Part shown: positions 15,171-24,140 of the stretch, piece by piece
Layout: each line of letters opens with the position of its first letter
Numbering within the stretch: the stretch's first letter is position 1
Assembly (NCBI GenBank): GCA_017523285.1
Contig: JAFWWU010000101.1
Location: 1 to 48,139, forward strand
Direction: 5' to 3'
From: Ruminococcus sp.
GTDB taxonomy: Bacteria; Bacillota; Clostridia; Oscillospirales; Ruminococcaceae
DNA length: 48,139 nucleotides
Notes under the pieces: generated by a model
What the model was told of the DNA's origin: nothing
Database searches by the model: none
Seen by the model: the letters and a program-made list of their open reading frames with translations, nothing else
Made by a program: the position numbers and the translations under genes

Positions 15171-15833
15171 TTATACTATTTTGCTGATAATAGAAATGAT
15201 TTCATTGTTTATATCTTCAATAGAACGAAGCTTTCCGTCTTTACAGCATTCAATTACAGTCCAGCTTTCATTTTCATCATATCTGCTTACATAAAGTGCG
15301 GCTTCACGGCATTTTCTGAGGTAATCAACATTTGCTTCGTGAATGTCCTTCTTATGCTCGTCATTATTATAACGCTCGGAAAGGAGCTTCTGTGATACTT
15401 CAACAGGCATATCAAGAAAAATCACAGCATCAGGGCGGGGGATACCGAGCTTTTTGTATTCATAATCATAAAGCCAGCCGCAGTATTCATCCCACATATT
15501 TTCAGGTAGCTTTGTTGTCTGGTAAACAGCATTTGAAGTTGTATATCTTGCCGAAATGATATTTACACCTGAGCGGTAATCCTTTTCCCAGTCCTTTTTA
15601 AAGCTTGCGTATCTGTCAACAGCGTAAAACGAGCTTGCTGAATAAGCACTGATATTTTCATCCTTTTCATCAAATTCGCCGCTGAGGTATTGCGTGATTA
15701 TTTCTCCGCTTGGTGATTCATAATTAGGAAAGGTGATAAATCTGAAATTTTCGAGTTTTTCTTTAAGCAGCTCAAATTGTGTGGATTTACCTGTACCGTC
15801 AAGGCCTTCAATGACAATAATTTTTCCGTTCAT
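15171..15833 (-). CDS. tmk: Thymidylate kinase-like nucleoside monophosphate kinase
   Basis: 220 residues, GGAGG before the ATG. P-loop IEGLDGTGKSTQFELL (residues 8-23) is that of dTMP kinases; AVDRYASFKKDW carries the DRY/DRF-type motif, and ISARYTTSNAVYQ corresponds to the nucleotide-contact helix (usual RYxxSxxAYQ). PDAVIFLDMPVEVS followed by SERYNND matches the LID area. The reaction would be dTMP + ATP to dTDP. The sequence is more divergent than housekeeping Tmk, so a related deoxynucleoside monophosphate kinase is possible. It follows the signal-peptidase-like gene on the same strand, across a hairpin. Confidence 0.8.
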   Translation of the reverse strand: MNGKIIVIEGLDGTGKSTQFELLKEKLENFRFITFPNYESPSGEIITQYLSGEFDEKDENISAYSASSFYAVDRYASFKKDWEKDYRSGVNIISARYTTSNAVYQTTKLPENMWDEYCGWLYDYEYKKLGIPRPDAVIFLDMPVEVSQKLLSERYNNDEHKKDIHEANVDYLRKCREAALYVSRYDENESWTVIECCKDGKLRSIEDINNEIISIISKIV

Positions 15834-15855
15834 TTTTATATTCCTCCGATATTGA

Positions 15856-15885
15856 AACAGCCTGTATTACGGAATACAGGCTGTT
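15856..15885 (-). other. Hairpin between the signal-peptidase-like gene and tmk
   Basis: Perfect 13-bp stem AACAGCCTGTATT / AATACAGGCTGTT with a 4-nt loop, 11 nt beyond the stop codon of the upstream gene and just before the tmk ribosome site. No run of T follows in the direction of transcription, so partial read-through or mRNA processing is likelier than full termination. Confidence 0.6.
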
Positions 15886-15895
15886 AGATTTATGA

Positions 15896-17044
15896 TTAAA
15901 GCTTTTTCTTTTCGTTTTCGATAACATTGAGCAGATCATCAATTGACATTGCATTTATATCCTTTTTCTTTGCAGAAACAGGTGAAGCGTTCTTGATAAT
16001 ATCATCAATATCAGGTGAAGTCTGTCTTTTTGGAGTGTATGATGGTGCTGTTGTTGCAGAATGTGTTTTGATAGGCTCAGATTTAGGAAGATCTGCTGTT
16101 GACATAATAAGCGTGTTATCGTTTTCATCTGCAACAGGAGTTTTGTGAAGTTCGCTTGAATACTTTTCAGCTTCGGCTGTACGTCTGAGCATTTCGCCTC
16201 TGAGAGCTTCTGCAACAGGAGCAGTTGTTGACTGTCCGATAACATTTTTTGCAGCAAATGCTGTTTCGGCAGAGCTTTGTGCCTTGAACTGCATTGTTCT
16301 TTCCTTTTCCTTCTGATAAGGAGAATCTGTATTTACTTCCTTCTGACTGAAGTTTTCGGCAATTGACATCTTTTTAAGCTCATGCTCATTGCTTCCGAAA
16401 GTGCTTTCTTCAGGATTGAAAAGCGGATTTGACATAGCTACAGGCTTCGGAGCATTTTCTTCTTCGTTGTTTTCATAGTTGTAGAAGTTGAATTCGTCAT
16501 CATCTTCATCGCGTTTTCTGAAAATTGCCGCAATAATCATAATAACGAGTAAAACGCAAGGAACAACCAGAAGAGCAATAATACCCTTTACATTTTTTAC
16601 AAATGAGATGTATTTGCCAAGAGTCATATTTTCCTTTGTACATACGCCGATTATATTTTCCTTGCCGATTGAAAGTTCAGTTCCCTGAGCCTTGTCGGTT
16701 TCGGGATAATAGCGAAGTTCACCTGTTTCGGCATCAGCTTCTACCTTATAGAACATTCTGACTGTAACCTCGTCTGAGCCGTTAAGCTTACAGAGAACAA
16801 CGTCTGTGTTGATATCGAGAGTGCGTTTTGAAATATCGTCTGCAATAATTGCGGCACCTGCTGTAACCTCGTTGCCCATATCGATTCCCTCCTGCTGAGT
16901 AACGATATGAACGAACTTTCCGAAGATTTTAGGTGTATTTGAACGTGAAAACAGTATATTTACAGTAAGAGTGCTTGCGATAAGCAATACAAGAAGCACG
17001 ATGATTACGGGTTTAAGTATTGATATACCCTTTTTATTTTCCAT
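15896..17044 (-). CDS. Signal peptidase I-like membrane protein lacking catalytic residues
   Basis: 382 residues with an N-terminal anchor (residues 10-32), an extracytoplasmic part of about 115 residues, a second span (about 150-173, IIALLVVPCVLLVIMIIAAIF) and a 200-residue polar cytoplasmic tail rich in Ser/Glu/Lys. The outer part follows SipW/S26 layout: PKIFGKFVHIVTQQEG stands where active enzymes have a V-x-SGSMEP serine motif, and KENIIGVCTKENMTLGKYIS matches the xENIIGkv...lGk closing segment. The catalytic Ser and the THR/Lys region are missing, so it should not cleave. A substrate-binding or assembly role is inferred; an unrelated bitopic protein is the alternative. Confidence 0.55.
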   Translation of the reverse strand: MENKKGISILKPVIIVLLVLLIASTLTVNILFSRSNTPKIFGKFVHIVTQQEGIDMGNEVTAGAAIIADDISKRTLDINTDVVLCKLNGSDEVTVRMFYKVEADAETGELRYYPETDKAQGTELSIGKENIIGVCTKENMTLGKYISFVKNVKGIIALLVVPCVLLVIMIIAAIFRKRDEDDDEFNFYNYENNEEENAPKPVAMSNPLFNPEESTFGSNEHELKKMSIAENFSQKEVNTDSPYQKEKERTMQFKAQSSAETAFAAKNVIGQSTTAPVAEALRGEMLRRTAEAEKYSSELHKTPVADENDNTLIMSTADLPKSEPIKTHSATTAPSYTPKRQTSPDIDDIIKNASPVSAKKKDINAMSIDDLLNVIENEKKKL

Positions 17045-17096
17045 TTTATCAATTCCTTTTTACAAATTTCGCTTATAAAAATTACAAGCTTTTTTT

Positions 17097-17125
17097 ATTA
17101 TATCATATATCAGAAGAAAATACAA
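17097..17125 (-). promoter_or_regulatory. Promoter of the signal-peptidase-like gene
   Basis: Minus strand TTGTAT (17120-17125), 17-bp spacer, TATAAT (17097-17102). Confidence 0.6.
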
Positions 17126-17154
17126 ACATTTTTTTATTATTTCCAATACTTTTT

Positions 17155-17189
17155 TCGAAAAAATACGGACAGTCTGAAAAAACTGTCCG
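17155..17189 (-). terminator. Terminator of the glgP-GH13 unit
   Basis: Stem CGGACAGT (17166-17173) / ACTGTCCG (17182-17189); on the minus strand it is followed by TATTTTTTC. It lies 9 nt beyond the GH13 stop codon. Confidence 0.85.
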
Positions 17190-17197
17190 TAAAAATG

Positions 17198-19060
17198 TTA
17201 TTTAATGCATCGTATTGCCGCAAAATCATAAGGATTTACTGTCAGACCTGAATCGGTTATTTCTCCGTGAACAGCTTCGGAAATTGAATATTTCTTAATA
17301 AGCTTGAAGAAAGGCTCAATGTTACATTGATTTGCGCTTCTGTTTACGAAAATGAGCATATCCTCTTTCTCAGAGCATCTTTTGAAGCCCATAATTTCAT
17401 TATCATTATAGATAAATATCATTGTTCCGTCAGCAAATGCAGGACTGCTTTTGCGTATCTGTCCGAGAGTCTTAACATAATCTATAAGCTCAGAATCTTC
17501 ATTTCCCCAAGGATAACAACGTCTGTTGAATGGGTCCTTATACCCCTGCATTCCTGCCTCATCACCGTAGTAAATACTCGGAACGCCGACAATAAAATAC
17601 ATAAGAGCCATAGCCGCTTTCAGCATATTTTTGCCCTTGCCGTATTCTTCGGCTGTGAGGTATCTTTCAGCCATCCAGTCCTTGCTCTTATCTCCGCAGT
17701 ATTCACCGCCGAAATTATTGATTGCACGTTCAATATCATGCGTTGAAACAAAGTTCATAAGAACGTCAGCCATAGGCTTAGGGTAGTTTTCGAGAATTGT
17801 TATTACCGAATTTATGAAGTTATGCGGTTCTCCGCCCTTTATATAGTCAATAATTGCCTGTTTGAACGGATAATTCATTACAGAGTCAAGCTGATGACCA
17901 AGCAGATAACGACGTTTTACACCATAACTTTCCTTGTTTGAAGCGTCCTCCCATACCTCGCCGATAACGATTTTATCCGAGCCATGTTTTTTAACGCATT
18001 TATTGAGGTTTTCAAGAAAAGCATCGGGAAGCTCATCTGCAACGTCAAGACGATAACCTGCCGCACCAAGCTCAATCCAGTGGTCAAGAACTCCGCCCTC
18101 GCCGCAGATATATTTTGTGTATTTTTCGTTTGTTTCAACAACATTCGGGAGTGTGTCTATGCCCCACCATGCTTCATATTCATTCGGATAATTGTAGAAT
18201 GTATACCAGTCATGGTACGGACTTTCCGTAGAATTATAAGCACCAACACTGTCATATCGGTTGAATTTGTTGAAATAAATACTGTCAGCACCCGTATGTG
18301 AAAATACACCGTCTAAGATAACGGAAATACCGTGTTTTTTAGCGTCAGCACAAAGAAGTCTGAAATCCTCCTCAGTACCGAGAAGCGGGTCTATTTTCAT
18401 ATAGTTTGCAGTATTGTAGCGGTGGTTTTCGTGCGGTTCGAAAATCGGGTTGAGATAAATACAGGTTACTCCGAGATTACTTAAATATTCAAGCTTAGAG
18501 CGTATACCCTCAAGGTCACCGCCAAAATAATCGTTATTCCATACATGACCGTTTTCATCGGGCTTATAGTACGGAGTGCCGTTCCAGTCATCACGCAGAA
18601 CACGGCCATCGGGGATATTTTCGTGAGTTTTTCCGCTTTTGCAGAATCTGTCAGGGAAAATCTGATACATTATCCCGCCCTTTAAGAATTCAACGCCCTC
18701 ATAGTGCTTTGAATATACAGTAAGCTGAAATAAATCACCATCGTTGAGATTGCCGAAATGGCAGTCTTTTTTCTTGATATAATTTCGTGTTCCATTTGAA
18801 GTGTATGAGAAATAATAATAGTGAACGCCTGAATATTTTGCAGAGAAAATAACCGAATAAACGCTGTAATCTCCGTCTTCGTCAATTTTTGTCATATTAA
18901 GGAATCTTTCCTTGAAGCCTGTACGGAATACAACCATAACAGGTGCAAAATCAAGCGGAATATTCTTCGGGATTTTTATTGAAAATCTACAGGCTTCGTC
19001 ACGCCTTAGCGCGCCGAATTTAGATTTGTATTCTGTATTCCAGCTGTCATATATAGCCAT
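17198..19060 (-). CDS. Intracellular GH13 enzyme, neopullulanase/cyclomaltodextrinase type
   Basis: 620 residues without signal peptide, so cytoplasmic. The N-terminal 120 residues form a beta-sandwich linker module, followed by the (beta/alpha)8 barrel starting IMYQIFPDRFCKSG. GH13 landmarks: D250 region ILDGVFSH, nucleophile D339 in GYRLDVADE, acid/base E368 in IGEVWED, and transition-state stabiliser D442 in STHDIER. The WNNDYFGGDLEGI segment is typical of subfamily 20 enzymes acting on cyclodextrins, pullulan and malto-oligosaccharides. It follows glgP by 73 nt on the same strand; together they would degrade imported maltodextrins or stored glycogen to glucose-1-phosphate and short sugars. 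Confidence 0.92.
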   Translation of the reverse strand: MAIYDSWNTEYKSKFGALRRDEACRFSIKIPKNIPLDFAPVMVVFRTGFKERFLNMTKIDEDGDYSVYSVIFSAKYSGVHYYYFSYTSNGTRNYIKKKDCHFGNLNDGDLFQLTVYSKHYEGVEFLKGGIMYQIFPDRFCKSGKTHENIPDGRVLRDDWNGTPYYKPDENGHVWNNDYFGGDLEGIRSKLEYLSNLGVTCIYLNPIFEPHENHRYNTANYMKIDPLLGTEEDFRLLCADAKKHGISVILDGVFSHTGADSIYFNKFNRYDSVGAYNSTESPYHDWYTFYNYPNEYEAWWGIDTLPNVVETNEKYTKYICGEGGVLDHWIELGAAGYRLDVADELPDAFLENLNKCVKKHGSDKIVIGEVWEDASNKESYGVKRRYLLGHQLDSVMNYPFKQAIIDYIKGGEPHNFINSVITILENYPKPMADVLMNFVSTHDIERAINNFGGEYCGDKSKDWMAERYLTAEEYGKGKNMLKAAMALMYFIVGVPSIYYGDEAGMQGYKDPFNRRCYPWGNEDSELIDYVKTLGQIRKSSPAFADGTMIFIYNDNEIMGFKRCSEKEDMLIFVNRSANQCNIEPFFKLIKKYSISEAVHGEITDSGLTVNPYDFAAIRCIK

Positions 19061-19098
19061 ATCGGTATAGATACCCCCTTGTTTATATAATATGGTAT

Positions 19099-19122
19099 AA
19101 GGGCGAATATAAATCCGCCCTT
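19099..19122 (-). other. Hairpin between glgP and the GH13 gene
   Basis: Stem AAGGGCG / CGCCCTT with a 10-nt loop and no following T run. It may lower read-through from glgP into the GH13 gene or stabilise the glgP message. Confidence 0.5.
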
Positions 19123-19133
19123 AGTTTAGCTTA

Positions 19134-21560
19134 TTACTTTAAATGCCAGATATTCTTAGCATATTCATTTACTGCACGGTCAGCAGAGAAAATACCTGCA
19201 CCTGCAATATTATTGAGTGACATCTTAGCCCACTTCATCTTATCTCTGTAAGTTTCAGAGCTGAACTTCTGAGCCTGTCTGTATGATTCGAAATCAGCAA
19301 GAACCATATATGGGTCCTGAGATTTGAGTGAGTTTGCAACCTCGCTGAATACACATCCGTTGATACCCTGGTACATTCTGTTGATGCATTTTCTGATAGT
19401 TTCGTTGTTTGCATAGATATCTTCAGGATTATATCCTTTTGCCTTGAGTGCATTTACTTCTTCATTCTTCATACCGAAGATAATGATGTTGTCATCTCCG
19501 ACAGCTTCTCTGATTTCGATATTTGCACCGTCAAGAGTTCCGAGAGTTACAGCGCCGTTGAGCATAAGCTTCATACAGCCTGTACCTGAAGCCTCTGTTC
19601 CTGCGAGAGAAATCTGCTCTGAAATATCACTTGCAGGCATAAGAAGCTCTGAAAGCGTTACGCAGTAGTTTTCAAGGAAGTATACAGAAAGCTTCTTTGA
19701 AATCTTAGGATTCTTCTTGATTTCTTCTGAGATTGCCCATATAAGCTTGATAATCTGCTTTGCAAGATAGTAGCCCGGAGCAGCCTTAGCAGCAAAGATA
19801 TATGTCTTAGGCTCAAAATCAGCATCAGGATTTTCAAGGAGATAGTTATAATCAGCAAGAATGTTCATAACATTAAGGTGCTGACGCTTATATTCGTGCA
19901 GACGCTTTACCTGAACGTCGAAAATGCTGTTTGTATCGATATTGAATGAACTCTTGTTCTTTACAAACTTAGCGAATACTTCCTTATTTTCCTTTTTGAT
20001 TTTGATAAGCTGTTCAAGAACATCCTTATCATCTGCAAACTGACGGAGCTTTACAAGCTCAGAGCCGTCTTTAAGGAATTTATCACCGATTTTTTCACGA
20101 AGAAGATTTGTAAGTCCTTCATTTGACTGATAGAGCCATCTTCTGTAAGCGATACCATTTGTAACATTCTTGAACTTTTCAGGAGTATTTCTGTATTCAT
20201 CACCGAAAACAGAATCCTTGATAATTTCAGAATGAAGCTTTGAAACGCCGTTTACGCTGTGTGAAGCAACAACGCAGAGTGTAGCCATGTGAATCTGATT
20301 GTCCTTGATGATAGACATTCTTGTTGTAAGAGCACTGTCACCACCGTTTCTTTCCATAAGCTCTGCACAGTAACGATTATTGATTTCAACAATAATTGAG
20401 AAAATTCTCGGAACAATGTGCTTAACAAGGTTGACATCCCATTTTTCGAGAGCCTCAGCCATAACTGTATGATTAGTATAAGCGAATGTATGAATAACGA
20501 TATTCCATGCCTTTTCCCATGTATAACCGCAGTCGTCAAGAAGAATACGCATAAGCTCAGGAATAGCAAGTGTAGGATGAGTGTCATTGATGTGGATAGC
20601 AACCTTTTCGTGAAGGTTATCGAGAGTTCCGTAAACTGACATATGAGTGTTTACGATGTCGCCGATAGCTGCCGCACACATAAAATACTGCTGACGAAGT
20701 CTTAAACGCTTACCCTCAAGGTGATTATCGTTAGGATAGAGAACCTTTGAAATAGCGTTTGCAGCTGAGTTCTGAGCAAGAGCGCTTGCGTAGTCACCGC
20801 TGTTGAACTTAGCCATATCAAAGCTCGGAGCCTGTGCCTTCCAAAGACGAAGTACAGATACGCCCTCGCTGCCATAGCCTGAAACATACATATCATAAGG
20901 AATAGCAACAACTGTATTATAGTTGATGTGTGAAACGTGGTGATACTGACTGTCCCAGTATTCTCTGAGTTCACCCTCGAAGTGAACATCAATTGCAAGG
21001 TCAGGCTTTGCTGTAAGCCATACTGAGCCGCCCGGGAGCCAGTTGTCAGGGAATTCAGTCTGCCAGCCATCTTCAAGCTTCTGCTGGAAAATACCGTATT
21101 CATAGCAGATTGAGTGCCCCATAGCAGGGAGCCCCTGAGTTGCAAGTGCGTCAAGATAGCAAGCCGCAAGACGTCCGAGACCGCCGTTTCCAAGACCTGC
21201 GTCAGGTTCGTAATCATAGATTTTATCGAGATTTATACCGAATTCATCAAGCATATCACGAACTTCATCTGCAACGCCGAGATTATAGATGCTTGTTTTC
21301 AGTGAACGTCCCATAAGGAATTCCATTGAAAGATAGTAAATCTGCTTGCCGCCTGCTGAATGTGTACGGTTGATAAAAGTCTGTCTTTTCTTTTTGAGTA
21401 TTCCTACAATAACATCGGAAAGCATCTGATAAACCTGTTTATCCGAAGCTTCATCAGGGGAAACGTTATAAATTCCCTGAAGTTTTTCGACGAAATCAGT
21501 TCTTATTCTCTGCATTAATTCGTTTTCTGTGTTGTTAGCCTTTTTCTTAGTAGCTGCCAT
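19134..21560 (-). CDS. glgP: Glycogen/maltodextrin phosphorylase
   Basis: 808 residues, normal for GT35 alpha-glucan phosphorylases; removes glucose from non-reducing ends as glucose-1-phosphate using PLP. The N-terminal part has YYLSMEFLMGRSLKTSIYNLG and GLGNGGLGRLAACYLDALAT; the middle IHINDTHPTLAIPELMR; the C-terminal PLP region EASGTGCMKLMLNGAVTLG contains the PLP lysine in CMKLMLNGA, preceded by VKRLHEYKRQ. All catalytic blocks are intact. The long 5' leader (about 170 nt) is structured. It forms a unit with the downstream GH13 gene, pointing to alpha-glucan use. Confidence 0.96.
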   Translation of the reverse strand: MAATKKKANNTENELMQRIRTDFVEKLQGIYNVSPDEASDKQVYQMLSDVIVGILKKKRQTFINRTHSAGGKQIYYLSMEFLMGRSLKTSIYNLGVADEVRDMLDEFGINLDKIYDYEPDAGLGNGGLGRLAACYLDALATQGLPAMGHSICYEYGIFQQKLEDGWQTEFPDNWLPGGSVWLTAKPDLAIDVHFEGELREYWDSQYHHVSHINYNTVVAIPYDMYVSGYGSEGVSVLRLWKAQAPSFDMAKFNSGDYASALAQNSAANAISKVLYPNDNHLEGKRLRLRQQYFMCAAAIGDIVNTHMSVYGTLDNLHEKVAIHINDTHPTLAIPELMRILLDDCGYTWEKAWNIVIHTFAYTNHTVMAEALEKWDVNLVKHIVPRIFSIIVEINNRYCAELMERNGGDSALTTRMSIIKDNQIHMATLCVVASHSVNGVSKLHSEIIKDSVFGDEYRNTPEKFKNVTNGIAYRRWLYQSNEGLTNLLREKIGDKFLKDGSELVKLRQFADDKDVLEQLIKIKKENKEVFAKFVKNKSSFNIDTNSIFDVQVKRLHEYKRQHLNVMNILADYNYLLENPDADFEPKTYIFAAKAAPGYYLAKQIIKLIWAISEEIKKNPKISKKLSVYFLENYCVTLSELLMPASDISEQISLAGTEASGTGCMKLMLNGAVTLGTLDGANIEIREAVGDDNIIIFGMKNEEVNALKAKGYNPEDIYANNETIRKCINRMYQGINGCVFSEVANSLKSQDPYMVLADFESYRQAQKFSSETYRDKMKWAKMSLNNIAGAGIFSADRAVNEYAKNIWHLK

Positions 21561-21584
21561 TAAAAAATCTCCATTCTCCGATAA

Positions 21585-21706
21585 CGAAATGCTCCGTCAT
21601 TTCGTGTTGTACGGTATACTTTAGGTAATTATTGCCGCGAAAAAAATGATTTTTCGGATTGAAGCGGCAATACTGATAAATTTGCGCATTGTCAGGGAGA
21701 CGCAAA
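21585..21706 (-). promoter_or_regulatory. Structured leader of glgP
   Basis: Between promoter and start codon lie about 170 nt with three hairpins: TTTGCG/CGCAAA (21681-21706), ATTGCCGC/GCGGCAAT (21631-21671) with an inner CGAAAAA/TTTTTCG stem, and CGAAATG/CATTTCG (21585-21604) close to the start. No terminator-type T run is seen. The pattern suggests post-transcriptional control; it does not match a riboswitch class I can recognise. Confidence 0.55.
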
Positions 21707-21738
21707 AATCTTATATTTGTACATAATCCAATATATAA

Positions 21739-21767
21739 ATTATACAACTTTTGTTGATTTTTTGCAA
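21739..21767 (-). promoter_or_regulatory. glgP promoter
   Basis: Minus strand TTGCAA (21762-21767), 17-bp spacer, TATAAT (21739-21744). Confidence 0.7.
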
Positions 21768-21849
21768 TTGCCTTTTTATACAAATATTATTAAACTATAT
21801 TGTGAAATCACTTGAAATCAGCTTAAAAAGGGTGTTTTATTGTGCTTCG

Positions 21850-21900
21850 TTTATACTTTAAGTATAAATTGAATTTGCATGTCACAGTATCACTTGATAC
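21850..21900. promoter_or_regulatory. Two palindromes between glgP and the GT-C gene
   Basis: A 19-bp perfect palindrome with a single central base, TTTATACTTTAAGTATAAA (21850-21868), and GTATCA-ct-TGATAC (21887-21900). Both lie about 80-130 bp before the plus-strand start at 21980 and could be regulator sites for either divergent gene. No regulator gene is adjacent. Confidence 0.45.
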
Positions 21901-21979
21901 AAATTAATATGGTTGATTTTTTTCCATTATTATGATAAAATTATTTATTGTGTGATAAAATAAAACGGAGGACTGCAAA

Positions 21980-23590
21980 ATGAATAAAATAATACAGTTT
22001 TTTGACAAGTCAGAAAACTATGCAAAAAATCTTATATGCGGACTTATGACCGTAATTCTTGGATTTCTTTTTGTTGAAAGTATTCTGCATACCATGCATC
22101 TTGTATGCGATGAGAAAACCTTTGAAGGAATTTTCATGCATCATGATAATATTTTTGTAAATGCGTGTTATTTCTTCTTTATATTTGTGGCATTGCTGTT
22201 TATTGTGCCATATCTTGAAAAAATCCCCCTTAAAATACAGATAACTGTGCTTTCGGTTGTTACATTTGCACTCGGGCTTTTCTGGATTATGACTTCACAA
22301 TGTAAGCCTGCGTCAGATTCATATCTGATTGTAGATGCGGCACAGAAAGCGGCTGAAAATGATTTTTCATTCCTCAAAGATAATTATTACCACAATTATA
22401 CATACCTATACGGAAGCATAGCATATTTTGAAGTTCTTGTAAGACTTTTCGGTGAAGGACATTCAACAGTCCTTTATATGCAGCTTCCTAATCTTATATA
22501 TTTCATAGCAAGCTATATTGGAATTATAATAATTCTCGGAAAGCTTTTCAACAGCAAGAGAATACAGTCAATTGCATGCTTTACATTGCTTTTCTGCATA
22601 CAACCACTTTTATTTTCCGTTTTCGTATACGGAATTATCCCTGGATTCTGCTTCTCGGTTTATACACTTCTTTTTGAAATAATGTATTTCCAGAGTGAGA
22701 AGAAAATGCGCTATGTATGGGCGGCACTTTCAGCAATATTTATGATGCTTGCTGTTGTGGTAAAGACGAATAATTATATTGTTCTGATTGCGATTGCAGG
22801 ACTTGCTTTTGTTAAGTTCCTCAACAGACGCAGATTGGCAGATTTGGCTTATATAATTGTTACTGTTATTATGAGTGTAAGCATTATGCCGATAATTGTA
22901 AGCAGCTATGAAAAAAGAGCAGATATCGAGCTTCAAGAAAGTGTTCCGATGATTGCGTGGCTTGCAATGGGGCTTGACGAGCCTCATAATGCGGCAGGAT
23001 GTACAGCTCCCGGCTGGTACAGCGGTGTGCATACCTCTATACAGCACGAGCTGACAGGTTTCAGCTCTGAAAGAACTGCTGAAGAAACAATGAAAGTTGT
23101 GAAGGAACGTCTTGAAATATTTGCAAACGATTTCACTTATGCAAACGACTTTTTCTATGAAAAAATCACATCTCAGTGGAATGAGCCTACTTACGCAAGC
23201 TTATGGATAAACTGGGTAAGACCTAAATACAATTATGGTGAAAACGACCTTTACAAAATAATAATTGAAAAGAATGCGGGAAATCTTACAGAATATATGA
23301 ATATATATCAGCAGTATATATTCTTTGCGGCTTTTGTGGCAGTTCTGCTCTGCTTCAAGAAGAAGGATATTCTTTGTTCGGGTATACTTCTGATAGTTCT
23401 CGGCGGATTTATGTATCATCTTATTTTTGAGGCGAAGTCACAGTATATTCTTCCTTATTTTGTACTTTTGTGCGGATTTTCTGCTGTTGGTACAGATTAT
23501 GTTTATACAAAGCTTACTGCTTATCTTGCTGAAAGCAAAAGAAAAAGAAAAAACAGAATTACTGCAAGAGAACCGGTAAAAAAGAACTGA
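21980..23590 (+). CDS. GT-C type multi-spanning glycosyltransferase-like membrane protein
   Basis: 536 residues, roughly 11-12 membrane spans, GGAGG before the ATG. The layout follows the PMT/ArnT-like GT-C fold: a first large outside loop with acidic residues (SQCKPASDSYLIVDAAQKA), later spans, and the C-terminal block YHLIFEAKSQYILPYFVLLC, a pattern common in Firmicutes homologues that transfer sugars from polyprenyl phosphate to wall polymers or proteins. The Lys/Arg-rich C-terminus is cytoplasmic. Substrate and product are unknown. Divergent from glgP, with its own terminator. Confidence 0.7.
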   Translation: MNKIIQFFDKSENYAKNLICGLMTVILGFLFVESILHTMHLVCDEKTFEGIFMHHDNIFVNACYFFFIFVALLFIVPYLEKIPLKIQITVLSVVTFALGLFWIMTSQCKPASDSYLIVDAAQKAAENDFSFLKDNYYHNYTYLYGSIAYFEVLVRLFGEGHSTVLYMQLPNLIYFIASYIGIIIILGKLFNSKRIQSIACFTLLFCIQPLLFSVFVYGIIPGFCFSVYTLLFEIMYFQSEKKMRYVWAALSAIFMMLAVVVKTNNYIVLIAIAGLAFVKFLNRRRLADLAYIIVTVIMSVSIMPIIVSSYEKRADIELQESVPMIAWLAMGLDEPHNAAGCTAPGWYSGVHTSIQHELTGFSSERTAEETMKVVKERLEIFANDFTYANDFFYEKITSQWNEPTYASLWINWVRPKYNYGENDLYKIIIEKNAGNLTEYMNIYQQYIFFAAFVAVLLCFKKKDILCSGILLIVLGGFMYHLIFEAKSQYILPYFVLLCGFSAVGTDYVYTKLTAYLAESKRKRKNRITAREPVKKN

Positions 23591-23603
23591 AAATAATTTT
23601 ATG

Positions 23604-23637
23604 CAGGAGAGGCGAAAAAGCTTCTCCTGTTTTATTG
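23604..23637 (+). terminator. Terminator of the GT-C gene
   Basis: 10-bp stem CAGGAGAGGC / GCTTCTCCTG with one G-U pair and a GAAAAA loop, followed by TTTTATT. Confidence 0.75.
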
Positions 23638-23690
23638 AAAAATGCATAAAATACGCAAAATCTGAAACAATAGATTTCGGAGGTGGAACG

Positions 23691-24134
23691 ATGAAAAATA
23701 TAACACCTGAGATTTACAGCGAAATGAGCAAAAAAGCTTCTCCGAAATCAAATACAAAAGTAAATGTACCTGTTGCTTTTCTGACAGGCGGACTTATATG
23801 CAGTATCGGGGCGATTTTGCTTCATATTTTCAAATCAGGCGGAATGGCAGAAACAACAGCTTCTGCGTGGACATCGGTAATACTTGTAGGTATCAGTTCG
23901 GTGCTTACAGGTTTTGGAAAATATGAAAAGATTGCCAAGCATGCAGGTGCAGGAACTCTTGTACCTATAACAGGCTTTTCAAATGCAATAACTTCATCAG
24001 CAATTGAAGCAAAATCCGAGGGCTTTGTTCTCGGAGTGGGAGCAAAAATATTTACTCTTGCAGGCCCTGTTATATTGTATGGCTGTACAGCTTCAGTTAT
24101 TTACGGACTGATTTATTATTTTTTCGGTGGATAA
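23691..24134 (+). CDS. spoVAC: Stage V sporulation protein AC homologue
   Basis: 147 residues; ATG 23691 follows GGAGGTG, and a longer frame from 23601 runs through the preceding terminator and is rejected. SpoVAC/SpoVAEb family: VPVAFLTGGLICSIGAILL, SSVLTGFGKYEKIAKHAGAG, VPITGFSNAITSSAIEAKSEGF and GAKIFTLAGPVILYG match SpoVAC better than SpoVAE (KSEG...lGvgxxxFxLAG). In Bacillus it forms the inner-membrane channel moving dipicolinic acid into and out of the spore. Here spoVAD and spoVAE are not adjacent. It should be mother-cell or forespore regulated if the organism sporulates, but no clear sigma-G promoter was identified. Confidence 0.88.
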   Translation: MKNITPEIYSEMSKKASPKSNTKVNVPVAFLTGGLICSIGAILLHIFKSGGMAETTASAWTSVILVGISSVLTGFGKYEKIAKHAGAGTLVPITGFSNAITSSAIEAKSEGFVLGVGAKIFTLAGPVILYGCTASVIYGLIYYFFGG

Positions 24135-24140
24135 TCTGTA

